Positions 1 through 11,202 of a stretch of 39,000 nt of DNA are shown here, in pieces. Under the pieces are notes generated by a model. That model saw only the letters and a list, made by a program, of their open reading frames with translations. It was not told where the DNA came from and ran no database searches. How positions within the stretch are numbered: the first letter of the stretch is position 1; every line of letters begins with the position of its first letter. The stretch spans positions 2,453,501 through 2,492,500 of the forward strand of contig WPIO01000046.1 of the NCBI GenBank assembly GCA_009760855.2, in the 5' to 3' direction. Source of the stretch: Cristatella mucedo (lineage: Eukaryota > Bryozoa > Phylactolaemata > Cristatellidae). The position numbers and the translations under genes are program-made.

Positions 1-65
1 GCTCAGGTCAGGTTCTCTTGGCTGCCACCTTCGAAACATGCAAATTTCGGATCGTGAGGAAGGCT

Positions 66-110
66 AATCTAATCTAATGTATCTCCATCTGTAACCCCAC
101 AAAGCCGCAA
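66..110 (-). repeat. LINE-B 3' tail fragment
   Basis: Read on the minus strand this gives a GGCTTTGTGGGGTTACAGA-like stretch followed by GGAGATACATTAGATTAG, matching the 3' ends of LINE-B at 14,485 and 34,018. It is a tail-only remnant at the window edge. Confidence 0.6.
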
Positions 111-840
111 AGATTAAGTGAGCATTATGCTGGAGAATGTTCAATAGAGCACTCGAAGCTTAAGCCACTTGTGGTGGCCATAAGATTGCCAACAGACTTT
201 ATCTAATGCAACAAAAAGAACATGAGACGTATAGCTGAGTCAAGAGGGAGGGCAGTCGAGGTGGTGAGTAGCATAGATGTAGCAGTTCAGGAAGGCTGAA
301 AAGAATGTGCTACAGTCGAAAGCAGGACAGATGATGTCGTTTGGTAAAAATTGCAGAAGATTCCCTATACCTTACAATATGCCATCATCTGAGGTACTTT
401 GGTGAGTGATAAATGGAATAACTGCTACAGACGGGTTTGCTTAAAGGTCGACTTATTGGCTGAGGCCTTGGCACCCTGTAACGGACTAAAACCTTTTAGA
501 AAACCTTTATTTAGATTGATTGATATTTGAAGAAAATAAATAAATTGATATTATCAATTATCAATCTTATCAATTTATTGATTTAATCAAATTTATCTGA
601 TTTAAATTTATTCTTTATTTCGAACTCGCTCGGGCCGGCATGCTATCGCCCCGTTTTTTGTCGTCTGTCACTTCCATGCTAAGCGCAGCTAGCATTCACT
701 CAACCCGATGTCAAAGTTGCCATTCCAATCAGCACAATCTCAGCCAGTAGGTTAGCTTTGCCAAAGAAAAACGCACCGATGGTTAAAACGAAACAGCAAG
801 CATGGGAGAATTGAAGAACTGAAAGCAAGCTCAAACATAC
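111..840. other. no gene recognised; AT-rich segment
   Basis: Nothing coding is supported. At 520-620 there is an AT-rich patch with repeated ATTGATA/TATCAAT words, including a short palindrome around 545-560. It could be the end of a small inverted-repeat element, but no partner end was found. Confidence 0.3.
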
Positions 841-999
841 CTGTAACGAATTTCCGGTCGCATCCACTGGGTGTTCGAATTTTCCTTTGTACTTCATGTC
901 CTCGAGAACCAGACAGATCCAGTCGCTTTTATACTCAATAGTGAAGAGGCCATCTTCACCTCTCTGAGTAACTTGAATAGCTTCAGGATTGGAGGCAAA
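841..999 (-). CDS. candidate exon of an unidentified gene
   Basis: A 53-codon phase-0 open stretch is bounded by an acceptor-like AATTGTAG and a good donor CAG|GTATGT. It reads SNPEAIQVTQRGEDGLFTIE, then SDWICLVLEDMKYKGKF and ends VDATGNSLQ. Composition looks like a globular protein, not low-complexity sequence, and shadow frames broken by stops overlap it. I do not recognise the family and found no partner exon nearby. It could be an exon of a minus-strand gene downstream of Smurf, or a transposon fragment. Confidence 0.4.
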
Positions 1000-2947
1000 C
1001 TACAATTGATATGTCCAACACTAACGACATCCTTCACAAGTGCCTCCATAACAAGAAAATATATGGATTGAGGCACTTGTCGAAGCTGCGAGCCATCGTC
1101 GTTCTCTACTCACTGGACGAAAGCAACTACGGCGAGGTTACCTTTCTCCACCAACGGACACGGTCCTGAGATAGCTGCCCATGGTTTTCCGTGACCAATC
1201 GCTGTGAAACAAACATCTGCAGCCTAAGCTCTGTGAAATCCGATGGTCTATGAAAAAGTCAAAATACTTATTGGCCCCTTATGTATACGACAAATAGGGA
1301 AAATATCACGGTCCAAGCACACTGAACTATGGGCAAAAAAACAGTTCAAATGTGTGCCCGGCAAAAACAGTGCAGTACCTCTTACTGATTCCCTACCAAC
1401 TGAACGCGGACACTCTAGAAGGCTCCCTGAACTTGATTACAAAAGGAGACAAGATTCAAGAAGGTGAAGCACACTGCCGAGTGCTAATGGTACACGATAA
1501 TGGAAAATAAGGGTGCATGAGTACCCAGCCACACACAATCCTTGCACCCACCAATTCTCAGTGCTCATCAGAGCAAGGAACAAAAGCCGAAGAGCATCAG
1601 AGCATCTGGGGAACTGGGGCAACCGAGTAGCTACTTATTCAAGAGCATGCCCTTGGACCTTGGACAGAACTGGTAGTCTGGCTTGTTTCAAAAAGCACTA
1701 AGATTAAATCATTTTAGCTGGCAGATTTGCCATTTTTCTCAAGTAATCTTCCGGGGTTGCTCAACATTGACAGCATCAACCAGTGCCTATTTCAGTGCAC
1801 TGCCACGTACATGGCACAAGGATAACACTTATGCTTGCCTGCTACCAGCATTTCAGGATCGGTCACGTGTAGGTATGAAACGATGGGCAAAATACACTGC
1901 AGAGGCAACGTCACGGAATGCTGACAGTGCTGAATCAATAAGGCCATATAAATGTGTTTGCATGCTTTGCAAAACTTTAGCATGCCTGGCGTCACAGAAA
2001 ATCCTCGAATTTAAACCTGAATGAACCCAGAGCAGCAGCAACAGCAATACTGCAAGGATTTTTTATGCAATGTGGGGTACAGCATGTACATCAAGGCTGT
2101 AGTTAGTGTCTGCAGCAAACAGTACCCAGCAGCCAGAAAGGCCGGTACACAAAGACTAGCAGTCCAAAAACGAATGAATGCTTCAATGCAGTTGATATCA
2201 AGCTGCAACACCATCCTCTAGAGGACATCCGTGGATTGCTAACCTTGCAGGCTCGAAAACTAAAAAATTGTGCTTTTCACATGCTTAACGTGCACAATTG
2301 TTAAGTAAATAATGATGATTGTTGAGTAAATAATGATAATAAATAATGATCGTTTGAAAGACAGAGAGGGAGAGAGAGAGAGGAGCACGAAGAGAGATAT
2401 GGCCGAGCGTGAAAGAGTACGCAAGGACTGAAATACCCTAGAGAGCAAGACTGTGAGCATGAGATGAAAGCAAAGAGTGCCCACTGAGAAAAGAGAGATC
2501 ACGAGCAGGCGTGCATGCAAGCTGGGAGCTCACTAAAAGCGCTAAAGAAAACCAGACGGTTCTCTAATGTCTGCAGATGGCAACACCGTGAGACGAACTG
2601 TTTAAGTTGAACGCTATGGGCAAGAACTGCAGAGCCATGCGGGACGCATATCTCGGCCGATCTCCTGGGATTTCAGGCAGCCATCGGGAGAGTAAGGCAA
2701 GGTCAGTAGAGTAGCACGTAATCACACTTTCTTAATTGCTAGGGGGAATGCAGTGCCGTCAGGGTGAGCTACAAGAAAAGTGATACAGCGCGATGAGTGT
2801 TGGCACCAATGATGTAAACCTTGGAGGGCCTCACTCTACATGCCTCCGTGTGACACGAGTAAAACGATGGCCATCAGCCACACTTGCATGCCTCTCTTGG
2901 GTTTAGGCCCATTAGATCTGCTAGGCGAAGGAATCCAAGAACGTTTA
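1000..2947. other. no gene recognised
   Basis: Only short unremarkable open frames occur. Visible structure is limited to imperfect repeats of AAATAATGAT at 2,300-2,355 and a short GA-rich run at 2,365-2,385. I see no homology to a known gene. Confidence 0.4.
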
Positions 2948-4162
2948 TAATAATAATAATAATACATTTGTCATAGGACCATTAGAGAACTCAATCTCTT
3001 TCTAGGCACTTTACATTTACTGAAAAGGAAGCAATATCGAATGGTTAGTGGTAGCATGCTCAATGACAGCAAGCATAACATGGTTAAGAGGTGATATGCA
3101 CAGGGTCAGCAAGCAAATTTGGTTAGTGGTAGCATGCACAGTCCCCCCATAAGCACATACGGGATGAATCACATGGATCCACATAATGATGCGATAAATA
3201 AATGTGCTTTTAGTTCTTTTTAAATGTGATCAGTCGGGGAATCTCGTGACGCCAGTCGGAAGTGAGCTCCAGCTTTGGGAGCATAGATCTCCAAAGGATT
3301 TGAGGTTCATACGAGGTATAGGTAAATGATTAGATTCAGAAAAATGGGTGGTATGATGCTTAGCCTGGTGGGGGAGTAGATCTGGTAAGTAGGTAGGAGC
3401 CAAAGAATAAATGGACCTAAAAGTGAGTGACAGAACCTTGAAGTTAATGCGTTGCTTGACTGGTAGCCAGTGCAGGTCGGCGAAAAGTGGTGTGATGTGG
3501 CAACTGCAACGCTCACAACAGACAAGCCTAGCTGCGGAGCTTTGCACCAGCTGTAATCGCCTGATTGCACATGCCGGTAGGCCAGCAAACAGTAAGTTAC
3601 AGAAGTCAAGCCGGGACGTCACAAATGCATGGACCAATTACATGTAGTATCCCTGTCTAAACAAGCCCAAAATTTAGCAATGTTATGCAGCTGAAAGGAT
3701 AGAGACTTGTCAGCTGATGTGGTAGTCTAATGAAGGTCACTTTGGAACAAGGCATCTAGTTTTCGTGCAGATTCAACAGGAGATATGCTGGCAGAGTCGA
3801 TTGTGACCGTTAAACTTTCCAATTTCTGAACCACACTAGGTTTGCCCATAACCAGTAAGTTGGTTTTGGTTGCCCATAACCAGTAAGTTGTATCATCATT
3901 CAATTTAAGAAAGTTTGCTGTCATCCATGTGAGGATGTCATCAATACATGCAGTACGGGAGTTTCGAGAATTCGACATGCAAGGGGCTGGGAGAAATCAA
4001 AGCAAAGGTACAACTGAGTGTCATCTGCATAGAAGTGAAAGCCTAGATTGTGCCTGACAATCACATCGGCTAGAGGGAGAGTATAAACCGTGAAAACAAC
4101 GGGACCACGCAAAGAGCCCTGAGGTACCCCATATTTCAGAGGTTCCTCGGATGATCTTTGTC

Positions 4163-4167
<5 letters not shown>
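2948..4167 (-). mobile_element. LINE-A copy (CR1/L2-type), 5'-truncated and decayed
   Basis: Reverse-strand pieces in several frames give [16 protein letters not shown], the RT catalytic block, then LKLND-like sequence, then RLDFCNLLFAGLPA and LHWLPVKQRINFKVLSLTF, the thumb and C-terminal region of CR1/L2-group reverse transcriptases. The 3' UTR and conserved tail end in (ATT)n, read as (AAT)n at 2,948-2,963 on the plus strand. Frameshifts and stops make it inactive. The 5' break sits just inside the palm domain. Confidence 0.9.
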
Positions 4168-4197
<30 letters not shown>

Positions 4198-4345
4198 CAC
4201 TTGATAAAGCGCCCTCAGAGAACTCAATCTCTTCCTAGGTGCTTTACATTTGCTGCAAAGGGAAAAGCGATTGATCACATCAATACTCTTGGAGCCTCCC
4301 ACTGAGATGGAACGAAATATAGTTATGCACCCTCTGCTAGCCACT
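4168..4345 (-). mobile_element. LINE-A 3' tail fragment abutting another copy
   Basis: (AAT)n at 4,168-4,196 is followed by the reverse complement of the conserved LINE-A tail (GATAAAGCGCCCTCAGAGAA and onward). It begins exactly where the longer copy to its left stops, so either it inserted there or the two landed next to each other. It has no coding content. Confidence 0.75.
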
Positions 4346-5044
4346 AGCAGCACGACATTCTTGGATTATGAACCCATTTTTCAATGCACATGCACTGCTC
4401 ACTATTTAATGTAGCCACTTTGGTCATGGAAAAACTCTCCAGTCACTACTTCGATTTATGCGAACTGCTACGTTCCACGCCCCTTCGCTTAAATGTCGAT
4501 AAAAGTTTTTATTTTCTATTCACAATCTGCCACACGACTGGCGTATATTAGAGGCTGCCAACAATTTTGGAAATTATGTGAAACCTGACAGCATTCACCG
4601 TGACATTAATTGTGTCCACTTTCTTGGCAAACATTTGCAGATATTCAGTCTCACGAATGCATAAGCCTTACCCAAATATGCACAAATCTGACCAACAAGA
4701 AGTGGCTCCAAGCCGACTAGAGCTATTCTAGGCCCTGAACGAGTACTCCAACCTGTACCCAGAGACAGAGCGAGGATTTTCATTTAGGGGGCAAGATTCA
4801 CAAGATTTTCACTTGAATGGCAAGACCCGCAAGTAATAAAAAAGTATAGCATACAATCATACAATACAACTCATTCGCTGCGAACTCGGCCGTTGCCCAT
4901 CGAGTGGAAGTGGGACATAACTTAGTCATTGGTGACGATGGGGGTTGGTAATGGAAGCAGCCCAGGTCGCTTCCCGCTATAGGTATTGCCACCACTTACC
5001 AAGGCATAAAAAAAATCTTGGCTGATAAACTATTTGTACAGGGG
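4346..5044. other. no gene recognised
   Basis: Short open frames only; no domain, RNA gene or repeat family recognised. Confidence 0.4.
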
Positions 5045-5140
5045 AAGAAGAGCCTTATCGGCTATTACGACCGCTTGCAGTTGCCAATAAAGGACCGTCC
5101 AACTGCAGGATTCGAACCCACGAACTCGTTGGTGAAGAGC
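5045..5140 (-). repeat. SINE-1 copy (tRNA-derived)
   Basis: The reverse strand contains the RNA polymerase III B box GGTTCGAATCC, followed by GCAAGCGGT and AATAGCCG...AAGGCTCTTC, shared with copies at 11.7, 16.4, 19.7 and 25.4 kb. The 5' part with the A box is degraded. Confidence 0.75.
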
Positions 5141-6352
5141 GTGCAACAGGTTGAAGAGGGTTTCACTCATTCATTGCGAGGTTTGCGCCCATCCTACACG
5201 GCTATTATCCCATTGGCCCACTGAAACTGTGGAGTGTCAGCTGACCTCGACCAACAGACATTGCAGAAATTGATATACCCCTTCTAGAATGTGGCACCAC
5301 GATCAAGGGGGGAGGCTGTGCAGCACTTAGACACGCCTTTCTTCCGGCCACCATCCCTCAAAGCTGAGCTTTCTGCCAGACGAACTGCTATGGTAACCGA
5401 TCAGTCGATAATAAATAGAAACAGACACGACCAAGCTAAGGATGCATTCCTCTATAAGGCAGCCAAGGAGCTGCCGTAAATTAAGTTTGATAGACCACAT
5501 AATAAGGCACAAAATCTTCGATTGCACGGTCGCCTGCTGACCACTGGCGAGTAGGTAAGAGGGCAGTCCACAACCGAGAATATCAAGGGCTTGTGGCCAA
5601 GGATTTGTGCTAGCGCTCTGATTGAATGCCGTCGAGCAGCATTCAGTCCAACTGAGGAACCAGCAACGTCTGCACGGCGCCAGAGAACAGGACCCGACAA
5701 GATGGCGTCGACTGGCTGCGAATACATAGGCTATGGGCGGCGAGCACGAGCTTACAGCCTCGGCTTGGCATCGGCTTGGCTGGGCTGAGGTGCGGGCGGA
5801 GCTGGCGAGCGGCAAGGTCCAACTTGGGCCAGACCAAACGGAAGTTGGCGATGCGCAAAATTTCTCAGCACTTCGCTGTAGCACTCAATCACGCCTTCAC
5901 CTGAATGACAAAAACGTCAAGGTACGCACAGGCACGCAGGTGGCAGCAGGGGCAATTGCAATGCCCAGATCCAAATGCCCGGACAACGATGAGCACGACG
6001 CAGCAAAGAGCAGCCGCTAGCCACATCGCCCTACCTTCAGCCAAGCTAGCCCTCGACCCATTGCCTTTGAACACGTCGGACTCGACGGCAAAAACTTCGT
6101 CTCGAAACAGGACGTTGGATGACCACCTGCAACAGGAAAATGAGAAGGCTAGATCAGCAAAACAGATTCTACAACGGGAAGCACCCGACCACATTCAGTC
6201 CCAGAAGGAATAGACGACGCAGTTTTAAACTCTTACTTTTATAAGAATGACCGCCAAGGCAGAGACTACTGCTGAAGCCAAACTGCTCACAAGTAGCTTA
6301 CAGAGCCGGAATCTGGCTCCCGCGAGTCAGGTTCTAGGTAAACGCGTTATTG
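5141..6352. other. GC-rich stretch, no gene assigned
   Basis: From about 5,290 to 6,220 the sequence is GC-rich with many overlapping open frames on both strands (the longest is 185 codons on the minus strand). CAAGATGGCGTC at 5,699 resembles a YY1 site or a start codon in good context. A plus-strand frame ends in a charged, coil-like stretch near 6,115-6,210. None matches a family I know. It could be a promoter island or a decayed element. Confidence 0.3.
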
Positions 6353-6645
6353 ATAATAATAAGAAGAAGAATACATTTGCATAGCGCCCTCAATGTTTAG
6401 TGGGTCCCTGTGATTCGTCCTTCATGTGCTTATGCATGCTGACACTAGCCACATTTGCATGCTGACCCTGTGCATGTCACCCCTAACCATGTTATTCATT
6501 TTGTTTGTTTATCAAGAATGATATTACTCACCATTCAATTGCATTTCCCTTTGCAGCAAATGTAAAGCGCCTAGAGAGAGATTGAGTTCTCTGAGGGCGC
6601 TTTATCAAGTGCATTATTATTATCATTATTATTATTATTATTATC
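6353..6645 (+). mobile_element. LINE-A 3' UTR and tail
   Basis: From about 6,393 the plus strand matches the 3' end of the LINE-A copy at 15,806-16,050: GTGGGTCCCTGTGATTCGTC, the CTGACCCTGTGCATGTCACC block, then the AAGCGCCTAGAGAGAGATTG tail and an (ATT)n end. The first 40 bases (6,353-6,392) are an opposed tail fragment. There is no coding part. Confidence 0.85.
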
Positions 6646-7195
6646 GTATTCGTACTACGTACATTCGCATGGCGCCCTCGGAACAAAACGCAAAGGGTTG
6701 GCCTCGCCACGCAAAAGCGTGCGATCTAAGCGGCTACAGCTCAGGCGGCTTTGCACATTTATTAACTGCTAGCTCCACTACTCCTTCTCTGGCGCCGCGC
6801 GAGGGTGACGCTCAGCATGCGCAGGCTGAGCGTTGCAGCCTTAGCCCAACGAACAACTTCAGTCGCACAGACTCCGTGTTATTCCGAAACTGTAACACGT
6901 GGGGTTTCCCGTTCGTCCGCCAACAGTGCAACCACCCGTACACGGGCACGTGGCTCCGGAAGGGGGCGACGATTATTTACCACTCATTTATCAAGTTCCG
7001 CTTCAACAAGGCACCTTGGACCCCACATCGATAAGCCCACAGTGCACCTGTAGTCCCCACAGGCCAAATGTAGCTTTGCTTGCGGATGAACGTCAAGAAT
7101 CGCTCCAAACGACCAGCGTGCCCAGACATAAGCACCGCGATGTTATAGGACCCTTCACCTTTCGCACGTCGAGGTCAACAGCCTTCACACAGTAG
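6646..7195. other. no gene recognised
   Basis: Open frames of 80-150 codons overlap here, but the longest begins inside the LINE-A tail and none has recognisable domains. Confidence 0.35.
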
Positions 7196-7262
7196 TAAAT
7201 AATAATAATAATTATTATTATTATTATTATTATTATGCATTTAGAGCGCCTTAAAAAACCTG
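7196..7262 (-). repeat. (AAT/ATT)n with a LINE-A tail remnant
   Basis: AAT repeats switch to ATT repeats at about 7,210, followed by GCATTTAGAGCGCC-like sequence, a degraded LINE-A tail in reverse orientation. The switch makes a small AT-rich inverted repeat. Confidence 0.55.
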
Positions 7263-7610
7263 ATGCTCTATCCTGGCACATTATTGTCTTTCTTCCCGGC
7301 TCTAGATACCACCCTCCCCCAACTCCCAACCCACCTAGCTGTCAGGCGACAAGTGTGAATTTCGAGCAGGTCCACCTGAGGATTTTTCAGTCCCTCGGTT
7401 TTCTAACTGCTTCCCATCGGCCAAGCTGACGAAAGAAAGACCCCATCAGCATGAACTGTTACGCCATTAATTTTCCCATCGAATCTCCGCCAGTCACGCG
7501 CGAATCTCCCCACGCAGAGTGGTCATGGGCTCGCTGTAATTAAATGTCAAACATGCAGAACTGCTTCGTGGGATAGCCTAGTAGCCACTGGTGTGTGCGT
7601 GTTTGTTTAT

Positions 7611-7611
<1 letters not shown>

Positions 7612-7651
<40 letters not shown>

Positions 7652-7722
7652 TGTGTGTGTGCGTGTGTGTGTGCGTGTGTGTGTGCGCGCGTGCGTGCGT
7701 GAGTGCGCGCGTGTGCATGTGT
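7612..7722. repeat. (GT)n microsatellite
   Basis: About 110 bases of GT repeat with interruptions of TT, GC and GA. It produces meaningless Cys-Val or His-Thr open frames. Confidence 0.97.
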
Positions 7723-7933
7723 GTGTTCTGATTGCCGAAATCCCAAGGAAGAGGCAGAAAGGGAAGGTAGGATCATTCGGTAGTAGGACGGCTCAAAGTA
7801 ATACACGAATGCGTGTTTTCCGGTAAGCTAAGTGCGAGTGGTTGAAATCTCCAATGCATGTCCTTCTCTGTAGGAGTTGGTAAATTCGTAGCTGGTACGA
7901 TGCCCTGATCCTGTGGCATATGCATAAATTTGA

Positions 7934-8075
7934 ATAATATAATTCATTTGTATAGCGCCCCAAGAGAATTAATCTCTATTCAGGCGCTTCACATATGCCT
8001 CGGGGCTCGAGCCCAAAACCTCAGCCAGACCTTGGTCGGGGCGAGCACCTTAACCACTGGACCAAACCAGCGAGG
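7934..8075 (-). repeat. SINE-2 copy (tRNA-derived, LINE-A-like tail)
   Basis: The reverse strand gives GCTGGTTTGGTCCAGTGG (A-box region), GGGCTCGAGCCCCGAGGC (B-box region), then GAAGCGCCTGAATAGAGATT and GGGGCGCTATACAAATGAAT. The same layout recurs at 11.06 and 26.4 kb. The last about 55 bases resemble the LINE-A tail. Confidence 0.85.
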
Positions 8076-8215
8076 CGAATGAGCTTGTTGGTTATGATGC
8101 GACGGGATTAAGACGCTATCAGTAGGTGGATTTGTATAGTAGGTGGATTTATACGCGATTTCAATTTCTTCTTGAGCCTCGTGGAGGAAGAAATCTTAGT
8201 CCAAACGACGGACAC

Positions 8216-8292
8216 AATAATAATAATAATCATAATCCTAATAGTAAATTTGCATAGTGCCCTCTGAGAAAATTCGCTTTCCAGGCACTTTA
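8216..8292 (-). repeat. LINE-A tail fragment
   Basis: AAT repeats followed by TTTGCATAGTGCCCTCTGAG and CCAGGCACTTTA, a diverged reverse-strand LINE-A tail of about 75 bases. Confidence 0.65.
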
Positions 8293-8729
8293 GGTGGAAG
8301 CAGGTATTAAGCAGGTTGCCACGCTAACAGTGTTTCCGGTGCCAGCCTACTTACCGTTACTAAGGGGTCGCGAGCTCCTGGCGTGAATTGGAACGACCTA
8401 CACACACCATTAGGGGATCTTACTGAACTTTTATTCGCAATGTCGCTCAATGTCGCTGCGCGTGAAGCGTCTATTTCAATCCTCAATCCTCACACACACA
8501 CTCGTGGCAAGCAAAACTCACCAAGACGAGCACTCTTACGGAGGAAATACTCTCTCGTACTTAGGTAACCTGCGTCTATACCGGGAAGGGGCGACCCGAA
8601 TAGATTGAGGGCCCGAAAACCATATACGTGCTACAGACGTCGGTTCAAGCATGCAGCGGCTTCCACAGAAGCGCTGATGCCCCGATCGTGGCTTCACTCT
8701 TGTCACAGAGGTCTTCAAGTGAAAGAGTG
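8293..8729. other. no gene recognised
   Basis: Two 60-codon open frames on opposite strands without recognisable motifs. Nothing else seen. Confidence 0.4.
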
Positions 8730-9224
8730 GTGCCGCTAATTTTATGTCTATAGAGGATCAGAGGACCTGATGAGGATGAAAGTGGTGCAACAGTTCAGAA
8801 AGGTACGGAGGAGCCAAGCCATATTGGGCTTGGTGAGCGAGAGAAAGAATTTTGCTCTGTATCCGTGGATTGACCGGTAGTCATAGTAGTTCCTTCTCCA
8901 AAGGAAACACTCGGTTGAACCGTTGAGATTTTCTAACTAGTCTTGCAGCCATATTAATCGCTAGCTGTAGAGGCTTAATGGCCTTTTTCGGTAGCCCGGC
9001 AAAGATGGAATTTCAGTTGACCAGCAAAGACAGAACAGGAAGATTTATGAGACTTTTAGCAATCTAAAGAGGTAGAGAGTTCGTAATCTTAGACATGGAT
9101 CAAAAGTAATACTAGCTGTGGAAGCGGTCATCTTAAAGAAGCCTTCAAACTTCTAGCAGTTATGAAATAGGACGATTAAATTCTGAGCACTTGATTTCGG
9201 TCGCTCTATAGCATCATCTATTGC

Positions 9225-9470
9225 AAGCGGTGGCGTGCTTATGCGTGCTGACACTGTGCATGCTGCCACTAACCACATTTGCATGCTGACCCTGTGCATG
9301 TCACCCTTAACTCTGTTATTCATTTTGTTTGTTTTTCAAGCATGATTTTACTTACCATTCAATTGCGTTTCCCTTTGCAGCAAATGTAAAGCGCCTAGAA
9401 AGAGATTAAGTTCTCTGAGGGCGCTTTATCAAGTACATTATTATTAGTATTATTATTCCTAAAGTAATGA
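9225..9470 (+). mobile_element. LINE-A 3' UTR and tail, left arm of inverted pair
   Basis: This contains the CTGACCCTGTGCATGTCACC block, then CAGCAAATGTAAAGCGCCTA and the tail to ATTATTATT. It faces an opposite-strand copy starting at once to its right. Confidence 0.9.
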
Positions 9471-9690
9471 TTATCATTATAATGCACTTGATAAAGCGCC
9501 CTCAGAGAACTCCATCTCTCTTTAGGCGCGTTACATTTGTTGCAAAGTGAAATGCAATTGAAGGGTGAGTAATATCATGCTTGATAAACAACATGAATAA
9601 CATGGTTAGGGGTGACATGCACAGGGTCAGCCTGAAAGTGTGGTTAGTGGCAGCATGCAACAGTGTCAGCACGCAGAAGCACTTTTCCTA
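9471..9690 (-). mobile_element. LINE-A 3' UTR and tail, right arm of inverted pair
   Basis: This is the reverse complement of the same LINE-A 3' region: TGCACTTGATAAAGCGCCCT, then GGTTAGGGGTGACATGCACA and GTTAGTGGCAGCATGCAAC. With its neighbour it forms a tail-to-tail inverted repeat of about 220 bases per arm. Confidence 0.9.
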
Positions 9691-10701
9691 GAATATTGTT
9701 TCCCCAGAAACAAACTATACAGATGGCGCCCCCTCGGTATTAGGCGCCTATTTTGGCGCCCGCTGATCCAGCACCCGGGAAAATATGCCCCTGCATCCTT
9801 GAAGAATGCCACTTTATTGATTAGATCAATTTCATTAATTAGAAGGGTAAAATTTCCTAGTCCAGATGCTAGTTGAGTTGGCCTATGAGTAAGAGTTTGG
9901 TTTTATTATCGTTTAGGTTGCACTGGTCGATATCTTCGATCGAATATCAACGAAAGCATTTATCTTCCAGTTGCTGATGCGAATTCTGATTACTTATATG
10001 ACAATTACAGCTAGGCATCTTCAGCATAGAAGTGATTGCCGATGCCCGAAGCACTCAGTTTAAATGGAGAACAGCAAAAGACTGAGATTAATCCACGTGG
10101 AGCTCTAAAGGTAACCGGTCGTCTTACTGAGACCTAACCACCTCATGACACGCACTAAACGAGATCGGAGAAGTTTGATTCGAATCTCGTCAGTGGCTCG
10201 TCTTCACACCAATCATCGTTCTCCATTGTTTGAGTGATTTTGTTCAAACGTAGCAGATAGATCGAGCAGAGCCAGGGCAGTGACATTGCCGTTATTATTA
10301 GTGCTTGCAGAACTCGTAAGTTTTGAGTTCATTGCATCGATGAGGGTATCGATGCTGCTACGAAAGTCTGGGTGCACACCAAGAAGAACTGGGTCCCATA
10401 AAGATTCAAATTTTTTGTAGGAAGAACTTTTTTAGGTTAAAACGCTGAACAATCTTAATATTGCCCTGGTCATACGACTGAACCGGAACTGTAAACTATA
10501 TTGAGCAGCGATGCTAGAGGTCAATGGGCGCACAACAAGGTCAGTCGGTTTATATCTTATGTCATCACGAATTCAGGATATGTACAATAAATGTGAGTAG
10601 CATGACTAACGTGTTTGACCAAACCGCAGTTTTTCATTTAAGAAATTACCAGACCTAACGGTTTCCATGGTCCTGAACGTGAATGTACAAGTGTCCAGTA
10701 A

Positions 10702-11010
10702 TCAATAACAGCCAGTCACACACTGAAGAATTTTTGCGAGCGAAAACTTTCCATTAACAGGGCCAGTGAGCCGGAAGAGGGTGGGTAGATCGGAATTGTG
10801 AGTGGCACGGTCTTTGATGGGGCCCTGTGACAACCAATTTAAATGATGGCCCGTGCGAAGAACTGATGGTGTTACAGCCAAGCAATTCACGATTAAAGGC
10901 TGCAACGTGCCTTGCACGAGCCTTGCGTACCTTGCACGTACCTTACCGACAGTACGGCCTAGATGCGTGAGAATCCAGGTGGAGTGATTTTGGATAAGCT
11001 GCAGCACCAC
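10702..11010 (-). mobile_element. possible LINE reverse-transcriptase thumb fragment
   Basis: A 102-codon minus frame starts VLQLIQNHSTWIL and later has HHLNWLSQGPIKDR, which loosely fits the LQLIQNSAARLI...LHWLPI pattern of non-LTR RT thumb regions. It differs from LINE-A and LINE-B. The match is weak. Confidence 0.35.
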
Positions 11011-11063
11011 ATCTTGGGGAAGAGCCAGATCGGCCGGCAGCTATTCATGAGAAGCTACTTCTA

Positions 11064-11202
11064 TTGGTTTGGTCCAGCGGTTAAGGTGCTCTCCCCCGAC
11101 CAAGGTCTGGCTGAGGCAGTGGGCTCGAGCCCCGAGGCATATGTGAAGCGCCTGAATAGAGATTAAGTTCTCTTGGGGCGCTACACAAATGATTTATTTT
11201 TT
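11064..11202 (+). repeat. SINE-2 copy, best preserved
   Basis: The copy reads GGTTTGGTCCAGCGGTTAAG (A-box region), GGGCTCGAGCCCCGAGGC (B-box region), ATATGTGAAGCGCCTGAAT and GTTCTCTTGGGGCGCTACAC, then a T-rich end. The body is tRNA-like and the 3' end resembles the LINE-A tail. Confidence 0.88.

Larger units (their letters stand above)
8730..10620 (-). mobile_element. LINE-B copy (CR1/L2-type), decayed, with LINE-A inserted
   Basis: On the reverse strand, near 10,260-10,310 a NVTALALLDLSA block matches the LINE-B RT at 32.6 kb. Near 10,015-10,050 a GIGNHFYAEDA block is the YADD catalytic site with Asp changed to Glu. At 8,760-9,030 the thumb and C-terminal region matches LINE-B (GLPKKA, INMAARLV, RIQSKILSL, LAPPYLSELLHHF). 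Stops and frameshifts are frequent. A pair of LINE-A tails sits between the palm and thumb at 9,225-9,690. Confidence 0.75.

Noticed and set aside
7540-7826. 88- and 77-codon frames over the GT repeat
   Set aside because: Microsatellite translation, no flanking coding signal.
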